NCBI GenBank assembly: GCA_021737145.1
Contig: JAIPEN010000001.1
Location: 186,001 to 250,000 of the forward strand
Source: Desulfarculaceae bacterium
GTDB taxonomy: Bacteria > Desulfobacterota > Desulfarculia > Desulfarculales > Desulfarculaceae
Length of the DNA: 64,000 nt
Direction of reading: 5' to 3'
Of the stretch, positions 50,789 to 59,729 are shown piece after piece (within the stretch, counting starts at the first letter, position 1; every line of letters starts with the position of its first letter). The position numbers and the translations under genes are program-made. The notes beneath the pieces were generated by a model. That model did not search any database, had not been told where the DNA came from, and saw nothing but the letters and a program-made list of their open reading frames with translations.

Positions 50789-51100
50789 ATGGAATTCAAG
50801 GTAATTCCACAAGAAGATCAGGCCCGCATAGAAATCACGGGTAATATCGACGAACGCGGCGCCGAGGAAATGAAACGGCGTTTTCTGGACCTGGACCTTT
50901 CCTCCTATAAGCAGATCGTCCTGGATTTTAGCGGAGTCACTTTCATCGGCAGCTCCGGTATCGGCAAGCTATTGCTTTTATACAAAAACCTGGCCAATCA
51001 CGATGGCGAGGTCCACATTGACAACCTTTCCAAGGACATCTACACCATGTTCAAGGTGGTCAAACTGGACAAGATCTTCAAGCTCACCCCTGCTCCCTGA
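50789..51100 (+). CDS. STAS-domain protein (anti-anti-sigma factor-like)
   Basis: 103 residues. The STAS signature is QIVLDFSGVTFIGSSGIGKLLLLYKN, with the SSG serine that partner-switch kinases phosphorylate (SpoIIAA DSSG). It heads the chemosensory/partner-switch operon: a second STAS protein, CheY, CheA, HPt-CheW, CheR, CheD, CheB, a receiver-phosphatase and a receiver-kinase follow without large gaps. In known systems its dephosphorylated form binds the anti-sigma kinase. GGAG 6 bases before the ATG. Confidence 0.9.
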   Translation: MEFKVIPQEDQARIEITGNIDERGAEEMKRRFLDLDLSSYKQIVLDFSGVTFIGSSGIGKLLLLYKNLANHDGEVHIDNLSKDIYTMFKVVKLDKIFKLTPAP

Positions 51101-51114
51101 CCGGGGAAGCCGCT

Positions 51115-51405
51115 TTGCTGGACTATCAACTAACGGCTGGCCGCCTGTCCCTGAGCGGACAGCTCAAGGTGCAATACCTGGACATTTTGCATGAGGCCCT
51201 GACCCAGGCGCGGGAGCAGGAAGAGCCGCTGGAGGTGGATCTGTCTCAGGTGCGCGAGGTGGACCTGGCCGGATTGCAGCTCTTGGCCGCCTGGCTTTTG
51301 GACAGCGGCGGACCGGAGGCCCGTCTGGGCGGCCTGTCCGGCGGGGTGGAGCGCGCCCTGGCCCTGTCAGGCCTCAAAGATAGCCTGGCCCCCTTTCAGG
51401 AGTAA
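51115..51405 (+). CDS. Second STAS-domain protein, phospho-serine site replaced
   Basis: 96 residues. A STAS fold, LEVDLSQVREVDLAGLQLLAAWLL, where the SSG of the first STAS protein becomes DLAG. The serine is lost, as in MlaB-like or non-switching STAS proteins. It may therefore act as a constitutive binder or as a docking protein. It lies 14 bases after the first STAS gene. TTG start at 51115 with GGGGAAG upstream. Confidence 0.75.
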   Translation: MLDYQLTAGRLSLSGQLKVQYLDILHEALTQAREQEEPLEVDLSQVREVDLAGLQLLAAWLLDSGGPEARLGGLSGGVERALALSGLKDSLAPFQE

Positions 51406-51410
51406 GACCC

Positions 51411-51818
51411 ATGGCCGCCCCTTCCGGAGAGGACAAGCGCCTGATCCTGTTGGTGGATGACTCGGCCACCCTGCGCATGTCTGTGCGCTCGGTGCTGGGC
51501 CCGGCCGGCTATGAGCTATTGGAAGCGGCCGACGGGCAGGAAGGCCTGGAGGCCCTGGCCGAGCTGGAGCGTCAGGGGCGCTCGCCGGCCATGATCATCA
51601 GCGACGTGAACATGCCCCGCCTGGACGGCATCGCCTTTATCCAGCGGGTGAAGCAGACCCCCTTCAAGTTCCTGCCCATCCTGGTGCTCACCACCGAAAG
51701 CGAGCCGGAGCGCAAGCTGGCCGGCAAGCAGGCCGGGGCCTCGGGATGGCTGGTCAAGCCCTTCCAGCCCCAGACCCTGCTGGCGGTGGTCAAAAAGTTC
51801 ACCCGATCCCTGGACTGA
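51411..51818 (+). CDS. cheY: CheY-like single-domain response regulator
   Basis: 135 residues, one receiver domain. Acidic pocket DD (LLVDDSATLR), phospho-acceptor Asp in IISDVNMPRLDG, Thr in LVLTTE and Lys in WLVKPFQP are all present. It would take phosphate from CheA encoded just downstream. Starts 5 bases after the second STAS gene. Output: motility or another target; not known. Confidence 0.93.
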   Translation: MAAPSGEDKRLILLVDDSATLRMSVRSVLGPAGYELLEAADGQEGLEALAELERQGRSPAMIISDVNMPRLDGIAFIQRVKQTPFKFLPILVLTTESEPERKLAGKQAGASGWLVKPFQPQTLLAVVKKFTRSLD

Positions 51819-51828
51819 GGCCGCCGCC

Positions 51829-53817
51829 GTGGACCCCCAGCTTCTGGAAATATTCGCCGAGGAGGCCAGGGAAATAATCGACGCCCTGGAGGAGGGCTTG
51901 TTGTCCCTGGAGGACCGGCCCGACCCGGAGACCATCAACACCGTGTTCCGGGCCGCGCACACCATGAAGGGCAACGCGGGCATCGTGGGCTTTGACGACG
52001 TGATGGAGCTGACCCACCTCATGGAGGGGGTGCTGGACCAGATGCGCCAAGGCGCCCGCGAGCCCAAAGGCCCGGTCATGGGCCTGCTGCTCAGGGCCAC
52101 GGACCAGCTCAAGGGCATGGTGGAGGCGCGCCTGGCCGGAGGGCCGGCCGCGCCCCCAGACGAGCTGCTGCGGGAGTTGGCCCCCCTGGTGGCCCCGGAG
52201 GAAAGCCAGGCCCCGGCCCAGGAACCGCCCGCCTCGCCGGCCCCTGGCCAGGCATCCCCGGCCGCCCCGCCCCAGCGGCGGCGGGTGCACCTGAAGATCA
52301 GGCTGCCCGGCGACCTGTTCACCACGGGCACCGATCCATTGCAGCTTCTTTTGGAGCTGGAGGAGCTGGGCGAGTTGGAGCGGGTGGTGTGTCATATGGA
52401 GGACCTGCCGCCCTTCAGCCGCTTGGACCCCTTTAACCTGCATTTGTGGTGGGAACTCTGGCTGCTCACCAGCCACCCCCTGAGCACCCTGGACAACGTG
52501 TTCATCTTTGTGCGCGACGAGGCCGAGATAAGCATGAGCGAGGGAGCCCCGCCTCCCCCGGCCGCCACGGTTTCACCAAGCCCGCTCGCCCGGCGGGAGC
52601 CCGCCCCCCCGGCGCGCGGCTCCCTCCCGAAACGCCCGCCCCGCCCCCTGGCCACACCCGCGCCCACCATCCGGGTGGACACCGACAAGCTGGTCAACCT
52701 GGTGGGCGAAATGGTCATCGGCCTGGCCCGGGTGAGCGAGAGCATCGGCGAAAACACGGACCCGGACCTGCAAAGCGCCATGGAGTCCATGGGCCAGATA
52801 AGCCGGGAAATGCAGCAGCAGGTGATGCGGGTGCGCATGGTGCCGGTGGAAGGCACCTTCAACCGCTTCCGGCGCATGGTGCGCGACCTGGCCGCCGAGC
52901 TGGGCAAGGACATCCGCCTGGAACTGAGCGGCCTCAAGACCGAGCTGGACAAGAACGTGGCCGAGCAGATGGCCGACCCCCTCAAGCACCTGGTGCGCAA
53001 CGCGGCGGGCCACGGCCTGGAGACCCCGGCGGAGCGCCGCGCTGCGAACAAGCCGGCCGAAGGCACCATCTGGCTTCGGGCCTTTCAGCAGGAGGGGCGT
53101 ATCTTCCTGGAGGTGACCGACGACGGCCGGGGCATCGACAGCCGGCAGGTGCGGGCCAAGGCCGAGGCCCTGGGCCTGCTGCCTCCGGACGCCCACCTTA
53201 GTCAGGAGGAGACCTACCAGCTTCTGTTTCACCCCGGCTTCACCACCGTGCGGGAGGTGACCGAGCTTTCGGGCCGGGGGGTGGGGCTGGACGTGGTGCG
53301 CGAGAACATCGAGTCTCTGCGCGGCTCGGTGGAGGTGGAGTCCGTGCCCGGCCAGGGAACCACCTTTCGCCTGCGCCTGCCCCTGACCCTGGCCATCATC
53401 GACGGCATGAACGTAAAGGTGGCGGGCGAGGTGTTCGTGTTGCCCATGTTGGCCATCGTGGAGTCCCTCCGGCCAACCCCCGGCCAACTCAAGACCGTGG
53501 AGGGCAAGGGCGAGCTCATCAAGCTTAGGGAGAACTATTTGCCCCTGGTTCGCCTGTCCCGCTTGTTCGGCCTCGAGGGCGGGGTGGAAGACCCGGCCGA
53601 GGGCCTGGTGATGATCATCGGCAGCCTGGGCAAGAGCTTCGGCCTGCTGGTGGACGACATCCTGGGCGAGCAGCAGGCGGTGATCAAGTCCCTGGAACAG
53701 AACTACCGGAAGGTGCCCGGCATCAGCGGGGCCACCATCCTGGGCGACGGCCGGGTGGGCCTGATCCTGGACATCCCGGGCCTGGAAAAGATGGCCCTGG
53801 CCGCGGGAGGGCGCTGA
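51829..53817 (+). CDS. cheA: Chemotaxis histidine kinase CheA
   Basis: 662 residues. P1 HPt with the phospho-His in FRAAHTMKGNAG (about 41-52), a P2-like middle region (about 145-230), dimerisation segment DTDKLVNLVGEMVIGLARVSE, ATPase (P4) with HLVRNAAGHGLET (N box), VTDDGRGID (G1) and GRGVGLDVV (G2), and a CheW-like P5 at the end. The N box reads NAAGHG where most CheA have NxxDHG, a notable substitution. GTG start at 51829. Kinase for CheY and CheB of this operon. Confidence 0.94.
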   Translation: MDPQLLEIFAEEAREIIDALEEGLLSLEDRPDPETINTVFRAAHTMKGNAGIVGFDDVMELTHLMEGVLDQMRQGAREPKGPVMGLLLRATDQLKGMVEARLAGGPAAPPDELLRELAPLVAPEESQAPAQEPPASPAPGQASPAAPPQRRRVHLKIRLPGDLFTTGTDPLQLLLELEELGELERVVCHMEDLPPFSRLDPFNLHLWWELWLLTSHPLSTLDNVFIFVRDEAEISMSEGAPPPPAATVSPSPLARREPAPPARGSLPKRPPRPLATPAPTIRVDTDKLVNLVGEMVIGLARVSESIGENTDPDLQSAMESMGQISREMQQQVMRVRMVPVEGTFNRFRRMVRDLAAELGKDIRLELSGLKTELDKNVAEQMADPLKHLVRNAAGHGLETPAERRAANKPAEGTIWLRAFQQEGRIFLEVTDDGRGIDSRQVRAKAEALGLLPPDAHLSQEETYQLLFHPGFTTVREVTELSGRGVGLDVVRENIESLRGSVEVESVPGQGTTFRLRLPLTLAIIDGMNVKVAGEVFVLPMLAIVESLRPTPGQLKTVEGKGELIKLRENYLPLVRLSRLFGLEGGVEDPAEGLVMIIGSLGKSFGLLVDDILGEQQAVIKSLEQNYRKVPGISGATILGDGRVGLILDIPGLEKMALAAGGR

Positions 53818-53820
53818 GCC

Positions 53821-55122
53821 GTGGCCCGCTCAGAGATGATGCGCCTGCTGGCCGCCGAATCCCCGTCCCTGCTGGCGTCGGTGGAACAGGGTTTGCTGGC
53901 CCTGGAGCGCGGCGAGGAAATGGCCGGGGCGGTGCAAAGCGCCCTGCGCGCGGTGCACACCATTTTCAGCGGCGCGGCCCTGGCCAGCTGCGGGCCCATG
54001 GAGGAGCTGGCCGGGGGCATGGAGATCGTGCTGCGCCTGGCCGCGGCCGGTGAGCTGCAACCCCGCCAGCACCATACCGACGCCCTGTTGCAGGCGGCCG
54101 ACGTGCTGGCCGCCATGTTCTCCCGCCTGGACGAGCTGGCCCACGTAGAAACCGGGGGAGCCCGCCGAGCCCTGGAGGCGGCCCTGGGCGCGGAGCTGCC
54201 CGGCGAGGACCTGGGCCGCCTCAAGCCCCAGCCCCTGGAGGGGGCCCAAGCGCCCGGCGCGGCCTGGCGGGTGTGCCCCTGGCTGCTGGAGCAAAAACTG
54301 TCCCAGGAGGGCCTGTTCAGCCTCAGCCTGCCCTCGCGGGTGGGAGACAGCCCCACCGCCCTGTACACCCGCTTGGGAGAGTTGCTTACCCTGGGCGAGG
54401 TGCTGGCCTGCGCCGGGCTGGACAGCGGCGAGCTAGTGCTGCTCTACGCCTCCCCCCTGGAGCCCGGCCAATTGGGCGAGGCCCTTTCCCTGACCGGGGA
54501 GCAGCTTCGCCCCATGGGCCCGGCCGAGCTGGGCCTGACCAAGGCCGCCTTGCCGGTGGACAAGCCCAAGGAGGAGCCGCCCCTGGAGGCCGAGGAAGGG
54601 GCCGCCCCGGCTCCGACCGCACCGGCGGCCCCGGCCCCGCCCGAGCGCGGTTCCGAGCCGGAGCTTCCCGCGCCTAGCCAAGCGCCTCCCCGGCAATATC
54701 TGGTCTTCGGGCTGGGCCCGGAGGTTTACGGGGTGGACATCGAGTTGGCCCGGGAGATCGTGACCCTGCCGCCCATCACCGCCCTGCCCCTGAGCCCGGA
54801 GCATGTGTTGGGGGTGATGAACCTGCGGGGCTCGGTGGTGCCGGTGTTCGACCTGCGGTGCAGGCTTGGCCTGCCGCCCGACCCGGGCATCGAGCCGGTG
54901 ATTATCCTGCTGCGCCTGGAGGGCAAGCTCCAGGGCCTGGCCGTGGACAAGGTGCGCGACGTGATCGCCCTGCCCGAGGATTTGGTGCAGGAGGCCCCGG
55001 AAATGGCCGGCTCCCTGCGGCGCGACTATCTGCGCGGCCTGGTGGAGCACGGCGAAGAGATGATCATCCTGCTGGAGCTCGAGCGCCTGCTGGCCTTGGA
55101 GCCGGTGGACCATGCCGCCTGA
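53821..55122 (+). CDS. CheW-domain protein with N-terminal HPt-like domain
   Basis: 433 residues. The C-terminal ~150 residues are a CheW domain (YLVFGLGPEVYGVDIELAREIVTLPPITALPLSPEHVLGVMNLRGSVVPVFDLRCRLG). The N-terminal ~110 residues look like an HPt domain: LRAVHTIFSGAALASCGPMEELAGGME, keeping the His but not the following Lys. A Pro/Ala/Glu-rich linker joins them. There is no kinase (P4) domain, so it is like CheA with the catalytic part missing. It may dock kinase and receptor while also carrying a phosphotransfer site. GTG start; 3 bases after cheA. Confidence 0.82.
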   Translation: MARSEMMRLLAAESPSLLASVEQGLLALERGEEMAGAVQSALRAVHTIFSGAALASCGPMEELAGGMEIVLRLAAAGELQPRQHHTDALLQAADVLAAMFSRLDELAHVETGGARRALEAALGAELPGEDLGRLKPQPLEGAQAPGAAWRVCPWLLEQKLSQEGLFSLSLPSRVGDSPTALYTRLGELLTLGEVLACAGLDSGELVLLYASPLEPGQLGEALSLTGEQLRPMGPAELGLTKAALPVDKPKEEPPLEAEEGAAPAPTAPAAPAPPERGSEPELPAPSQAPPRQYLVFGLGPEVYGVDIELAREIVTLPPITALPLSPEHVLGVMNLRGSVVPVFDLRCRLGLPPDPGIEPVIILLRLEGKLQGLAVDKVRDVIALPEDLVQEAPEMAGSLRRDYLRGLVEHGEEMIILLELERLLALEPVDHAA

Positions 55123-55978
55123 GACCAAGCGCGGCGCCGGTTCCCTGCCGCCGGGCCCCTTTGCCCTGAGCGGGGCGGACTTCCAGGCTATCCGCGCCCT
55201 GGTCAAACAGCGGGCGGGCATCAGCCTGGGACCGGGCAAGAAGGACCTGGTGGTCAGCCGCCTGAGCCGCCGTTTGCGCGCCCTGGACCTGAGCTCCTTT
55301 TCCCAGTACGTGGCCCTGCTGCGCTCGGAACAGGGAGAGGCCGAGCTGGTGGAGATGGTCAACCAGATCACCACCAACCAGACCGACTTCTTCCGCGAGC
55401 AGCATCACTTCGATTTCCTGCGCGACCAGGCGCTGCCCGCCATCACCGAGGCCGGCCCGCCCCGCACGGTGCGGGCCTGGTCGGCCGGGTGCTCCTCGGG
55501 ACAAGAGCCCTATTCCATGGCCCTGGTGCTGGCCGAGCACCTGGCCGCCCGCCCCGGCTGGCAGGCGCGCATTCTGGCCACGGACTTGCACACCGACCGC
55601 CTGCGCCGGGCCAGCCTGGGCCAATACCAGGAAGAAGAGGTGGGCCGTTTGCCCCGCCACCTGCTGCTCAAGCATTTTCAGCGCGGCCGGGAGCAAGGCC
55701 GCACCCTGTACCAGGCCCGGCCCGGGCTGCGCGCCATGATCACCTTTGGCAAGCTTAACCTCATGGAGCGGCACTACCCCCGCCCCGCCTCCATGGACTT
55801 CATCTTTTGCCGCAACGTGCTCATCTATTTCGAGGCGGCGGACAAGGCGGCCATCGTCAAGCGGCTGGAAGCCTGCCTGCGCCCCGGCGGCTGGCTATTC
55901 TTGGGCCATTCCGAATCTCTCCTGGCCGATGGGGAACGCTATGCCTGCGTGGGCCCCACCATGTATCGCAAGCGGTAG
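55112..55978 (+). CDS. cheR: Chemotaxis protein methyltransferase CheR
   Basis: 288 residues. N-terminal helical domain (FQAIRALVKQRAGISLGPGKKDLVVSRLSRRLR) and SAM-binding domain with WSAGCSSGQEPYSMAL (motif I), ATDLHTDRLRRASLGQY, and MDFIFCRNVLIYFE (motif IV). NTxTxFFRE motif is NQTDFFRE. It methylates receptor glutamates, implying that a receptor exists elsewhere. It overlaps the HPt-CheW stop by 11 bases. Confidence 0.95.
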   Translation: MPPETKRGAGSLPPGPFALSGADFQAIRALVKQRAGISLGPGKKDLVVSRLSRRLRALDLSSFSQYVALLRSEQGEAELVEMVNQITTNQTDFFREQHHFDFLRDQALPAITEAGPPRTVRAWSAGCSSGQEPYSMALVLAEHLAARPGWQARILATDLHTDRLRRASLGQYQEEEVGRLPRHLLLKHFQRGREQGRTLYQARPGLRAMITFGKLNLMERHYPRPASMDFIFCRNVLIYFEAADKAAIVKRLEACLRPGGWLFLGHSESLLADGERYACVGPTMYRKR

Positions 55979-55983
55979 AACCC

Positions 55984-56577
55984 ATGTTGCGCCAATACTC
56001 GCCCCGCTTCAAACGCCCCCTGATAACCATCCAGGCGGGAGAGTATTATGTAACCAGGGAAGACGAAGCGATCACCACGGTGCTGGGCTCCTGCGTGTCG
56101 GTGTGCATCCGCGACACGCGCCTGGGCATCGGGGGAATGAATCACTTCATGCTGCCCGGCGACCAGAATGCCTGCCCCGGAGCCGGCGCCTCGGACAGCG
56201 CCCGCTACGGCATGTACGCCATGGAGTTGGTCATCGGCGGCATCATCAAGCGGGGCGGCGGGCGCGGCCATTTGGAGGCCAAGGTGTTCGGCGGCGGCCA
56301 CGTATTGGCCCGGGCCCCCTCTTGCTGGCAAAACGTGCCTCGGGCCAACCTGGAGTTCGTGCGCCGCTTTCTGGCCCTGGAAGAAATCCCCCTGGCGTCC
56401 CATGACGTGGGGGGCAACTGCGGCCGCAAGGTTTTTTACCTGCCCCAAAGCGGCAAGGCTTTTATCAAACGCCTGGGCCGGCCCATGAGCCCCGAGGCCC
56501 TGGAGCGCGAAGAGGCCTTCCGGCAACGCGCCGGCCGGGCGGCCAAGAGACAAGACCTGACCATCTTCGAAGATTAG
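55984..56577 (+). CDS. cheD: Chemoreceptor glutamine deamidase CheD
   Basis: 197 residues from MLRQYSPRFKRPL. The CheD active site reads TTVLGSCVSVCIRD (Cys nucleophile) and GGMNHFMLP (His), and the following VFGGGHVL stretch is conserved. It deamidates receptor glutamines and assists adaptation. Starts 6 bases after cheR. Upstream in-frame material to 55807 belongs to cheR in another frame. Presence of CheD with CheB/CheR supports adaptation of a real receptor. Confidence 0.94.
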   Translation: MLRQYSPRFKRPLITIQAGEYYVTREDEAITTVLGSCVSVCIRDTRLGIGGMNHFMLPGDQNACPGAGASDSARYGMYAMELVIGGIIKRGGGRGHLEAKVFGGGHVLARAPSCWQNVPRANLEFVRRFLALEEIPLASHDVGGNCGRKVFYLPQSGKAFIKRLGRPMSPEALEREEAFRQRAGRAAKRQDLTIFED

Positions 56578-56611
56578 GAGCAAGCACGCCCTTTAGGGGC
56601 GGCCAAAAGCC

Positions 56612-57682
56612 ATGCAAAGGACGGTAAAAATTCTGGTGGTCGACGATTCGGCCATGATCCGCGAATTCCTGCGCCAGGTGCTGGACGCCGAGCCGGACCT
56701 GTGCGTGGTGGGCACGGCGGCCGACCCCTACTTTGCTCGCGACAAGATCAAGCAGCTCGAGCCCGATGTCCTCACCCTGGACATAGAGATGCCGCGCATG
56801 GACGGCCTGACCTTTTTGGAGAAGCTCATGGCCTCGCGGCCCATGCCGGTGGTGATGTTCTCCAAGGTCACGCAGCAGGGGGCCGAGGCCACGCTAAAGG
56901 CCCTGGGCCTGGGCGCGGTGGAGGTGGTCAGCAAGCCCATGGCCAACCTGTCCGAGACCCTGCCCGGCCTGGCCCAGGAGATAGTGGCCAAGGTGCGCGC
57001 CGCCGCCCGGGCCAAGCTCGGCCGGGGAGCCCCGGTGGCCGCCGCCCCGGCCGCGGAGCCTTCCCTGTCCCTGGGCGGCTACAAGCCGGCCCCGGACATG
57101 GTGGTGGTTATCGGCGCCTCCACCGGAGGCACCGTGGCCCTGGAGCAGGTGCTCGGCGCCCTGCCCGAGGACAGCCCGCCCCTGGCCATAGTGCAGCACT
57201 TGCCCGCCCAGTTCACCAAGCCCTTTGCCAACCGCCTGAACCAGAGGTCGGCCATAACGGTGAGCCAGGCCGAGGACCACCAGCCCCTGGAGCCGGGCAC
57301 GGCCCTCATCGCGCCCGGGGGGCGGCACCTTTTGCTGGAAAGGGGCCTGCACGGCTTTTACACCAGGGTCAAGGACGGGCCCCTGGTGAACCAGCACAAG
57401 CCCTCGGTGGACGTGCTGTTCCGCTCGGCGGCGGCCAGCGCGGCAGGCAGGGCGGTGGGGGTGATAATGACCGGCATGGGCAGCGACGGGGCCCAGGGCG
57501 CCGGGCTTATGCGCCAGGCCAGGGGGCTCGTCATCGCCCAGGACGAGGCCAGCTCGGTCATCTACGGCATGGCCAGGGCAGCGGTGGAAACGGGGCAGGC
57601 GGACATGGTGCTGCCCCTGGAGCGCGTGGCCGCCGTGATCACACGGCTGTGGAAACAGGCCCGCGCGGGAGCCGAGGTATGA
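56612..57682 (+). CDS. cheB: Chemotaxis protein-glutamate methylesterase CheB
   Basis: 356 residues. Receiver domain (VVDDSAMIREFL, LTLDIEMPRMDG, VVMFSKVT) then methylesterase domain with the catalytic Ser in IGASTGGTVAL, His in VQHLPAQFTKPFANRLN and Asp in MTGMGSDGAQGAGLM. It removes receptor methyl groups after phosphorylation by CheA. Overlaps the next gene's start by ATGA. Confidence 0.95.
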   Translation: MQRTVKILVVDDSAMIREFLRQVLDAEPDLCVVGTAADPYFARDKIKQLEPDVLTLDIEMPRMDGLTFLEKLMASRPMPVVMFSKVTQQGAEATLKALGLGAVEVVSKPMANLSETLPGLAQEIVAKVRAAARAKLGRGAPVAAAPAAEPSLSLGGYKPAPDMVVVIGASTGGTVALEQVLGALPEDSPPLAIVQHLPAQFTKPFANRLNQRSAITVSQAEDHQPLEPGTALIAPGGRHLLLERGLHGFYTRVKDGPLVNQHKPSVDVLFRSAAASAAGRAVGVIMTGMGSDGAQGAGLMRQARGLVIAQDEASSVIYGMARAAVETGQADMVLPLERVAAVITRLWKQARAGAEV

Positions 57683-58860
57683 GTCAACACTGGCGGCAGT
57701 CCCGCGGGGCCCCCCAGGCGGTAATCATGGTGGTGGACGATTCCCGGCTCAACCGGGAGCTGCTGATCTCGGCCCTGTTGCCCCGCCAGGAATACCGTTT
57801 TTTGGAGTGCGAAAACGGCCGCCAGGCCGTGGACATTTTGCAGGCCGGGGTCGAGGTGGATTTGATCCTGTTGGATCTGATGATGCCGGTGATGGATGGC
57901 TTCGAGTTTCTGCGCTGGCGCCAGGAGCACCTGGCCATCCAGGAAATCCCGGTGATCGTCAACAGCTCCCTGGATGACGCGGCCTCGCTTTCCAGCGCCT
58001 TGGAGATGGACTGTTACGGCTACTTCGTAAAGCCCCTGCGGGAAAACGAGCTGAAGCTGGTGCTGCCGCTCAAGATACGCAACGCGGTCAACGCGCGGCG
58101 CATGCTGGCCAGGCTGCGCCAGGCCAACCAGCGCATGGCCCAAGAGCTGAACATGGCCGCCCGCTATCAAAGCTTTTTGCTGCCCCAGCCCCTGGAGGCC
58201 TCGGGAGTCGAGGCGGCCTGGCTGTTCAAGCCCTGCCGGGAGCTGGGCGGCGACTACTTTGATTTCTTTCCCCTGCCCGGCGGCGACCTGGGCATGGTGG
58301 TGGCCGACGTGGCCGGGCACGGGGTGGCCTCGGCCATGACCGCCAGCATCCTCAAGGCCCTGCTGCCCGGCTATCTGGAGCGCACCCACTCCCCGGCCGA
58401 GACCCTGAGCGCCCTGAACGACGATCTGCTCAACCTGACCGAAGAAGACAGCTACGTCACCGCCTTTTTGGGCCTGTATCACCTTCCGGAGCGCACTCTG
58501 TCCTGGTGTTCGGCCGGGCACCCCCCTCCCCTGTGCCTGCCGGTTAACGGCCCGGCGCGTCTTTTGAGCCACCCCGGGTTTTTGCTGGGGGTTTTCTCGA
58601 GTCAGTCACCCCTGGTAAGCTTTGAAGACAAGCAATTCGAACTGGGGCTCGGCCACCGGTTGGTCCTGTACACCGACGGGCTGACCGAAGCCGAGAACGA
58701 CCAGGGCGGACGGCTGGGCATCAATGGACTGGAAAACATGGCAGCCGCGGCCCGGGACCTGCCCCCCCAGGAATTCGTGGACCAATTGGAACGCGAGCTG
58801 GATCATTATTCCCAAGGGAGCCACACCGATGATGTGGCCCTGATCGCCATGGATTTTTGA
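57679..58860 (+). CDS. Receiver-PP2C (RsbU/SpoIIE-type) phosphatase
   Basis: 393 residues from MSQHWRQSRG. Receiver domain (about 16-135): VVDDSRLNREL, LILLDLMMPVMDG, GYFVKPL. Coiled helix then a PP2C-type phosphatase (about 190-393): GGDYFDFF, VVADVAGHGVASAM, LYTDGLTEAEN and DDVALIAM carry the metal-binding Asp residues. In partner-switch systems it dephosphorylates the STAS protein; here the control input is phosphorylation of its receiver, plausibly by CheA. Overlaps cheB by four bases. Confidence 0.92.
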   Translation: MSQHWRQSRGAPQAVIMVVDDSRLNRELLISALLPRQEYRFLECENGRQAVDILQAGVEVDLILLDLMMPVMDGFEFLRWRQEHLAIQEIPVIVNSSLDDAASLSSALEMDCYGYFVKPLRENELKLVLPLKIRNAVNARRMLARLRQANQRMAQELNMAARYQSFLLPQPLEASGVEAAWLFKPCRELGGDYFDFFPLPGGDLGMVVADVAGHGVASAMTASILKALLPGYLERTHSPAETLSALNDDLLNLTEEDSYVTAFLGLYHLPERTLSWCSAGHPPPLCLPVNGPARLLSHPGFLLGVFSSQSPLVSFEDKQFELGLGHRLVLYTDGLTEAENDQGGRLGINGLENMAAAARDLPPQEFVDQLERELDHYSQGSHTDDVALIAMDF

Positions 58861-59729
58861 TGACTGCAACACCTGCCCGTACACCAATCCCTCCCGGCAA
58901 GCGGCCTCCCGGAGGCCGGGTGCTGGTGGCTGACGACGAGAAGCTCATCACCAACCTGCTCAAGCGGTGCCTGGAGGATTACGGCTACAGCGTGGGCACC
59001 GCCGCCGACGGCAAGGAGGCCCTGGACCTGCTGCGAAGCCAGGAGTTCGAGCTGCTCATAACCGACGTTCGCATGCCCCGCCTGGACGGCATGCAGCTTC
59101 TAAAGGCGGCCAAGGACCTCTATCCCCGTCTGCCGGTGATCATGATCAGCGGCTACGGCGAGGCCGAGATCGTGGTGGAGGCCCTGAAGTCCGGGGCCGA
59201 GAACTTCTTGGCCAAGCCCCTGGACCTGGACTCCCTGGAACATGTGGTGAAGCGCACCCTGGCCATGGCCAGCATCCAGCCCCGCCGTTGCGCCCTGCCC
59301 ACCGTGTGGCAACGCACCCGCCTGGAGACCCCCAGCCGCCCGGAGTGCGTGCACGACGTGGTCTACCAGCTGGCCCTGTCCGCGGTGGCGGTGGGCTTCG
59401 CCTCCCCGGACTTGGACAACGACATCAAGCTGGCCCTGGTGGAGGCGGTGACCAACGCCATGGAGCACGGCAACCAATGGGACGAGAGCAAGCTGGTCCA
59501 GGTGGAAGCCGAGATGACCAGCGGCGAAATCAAGGTCACGGTGAAAGACCTGGGCGCGGGCTTTGACCACCGCCGCCAGCTCAACCCCACCGCCGCCGAG
59601 CGCCTGCTGTCCGAGCGGGGCCGGGGCGTGTTTCTCATGCAGTCCATCATGGACGAGGTTGTCTACAACCAGGCCGGCAACCAGGTGACCCTGATCAAGC
59701 GCAAGACGCCCAAAGAGGGGTGCGACTAG
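58860..59729 (+). CDS. Receiver-HATPase (RsbW/SpoIIAB-like) anti-sigma-type kinase
   Basis: 289 residues. Receiver domain (about 20-135) with VLVADDEKLITN, LLITDVRMPRLDG and FLAKPLDL. The C-terminal HATPase (about 155-280) has ALVEAVTNAMEHGNQWDE (N box), DLGAGFDHRRQ (G1) and RGRGVFLMQSIMDEV (G2), as in RsbW. It can phosphorylate a STAS serine and bind a sigma factor in known systems. It closes the operon, overlapping the phosphatase stop by one base (TGATG). The sigma factor or other target is not in the window. Confidence 0.9.
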   Translation: MTATPARTPIPPGKRPPGGRVLVADDEKLITNLLKRCLEDYGYSVGTAADGKEALDLLRSQEFELLITDVRMPRLDGMQLLKAAKDLYPRLPVIMISGYGEAEIVVEALKSGAENFLAKPLDLDSLEHVVKRTLAMASIQPRRCALPTVWQRTRLETPSRPECVHDVVYQLALSAVAVGFASPDLDNDIKLALVEAVTNAMEHGNQWDESKLVQVEAEMTSGEIKVTVKDLGAGFDHRRQLNPTAAERLLSERGRGVFLMQSIMDEVVYNQAGNQVTLIKRKTPKEGCD

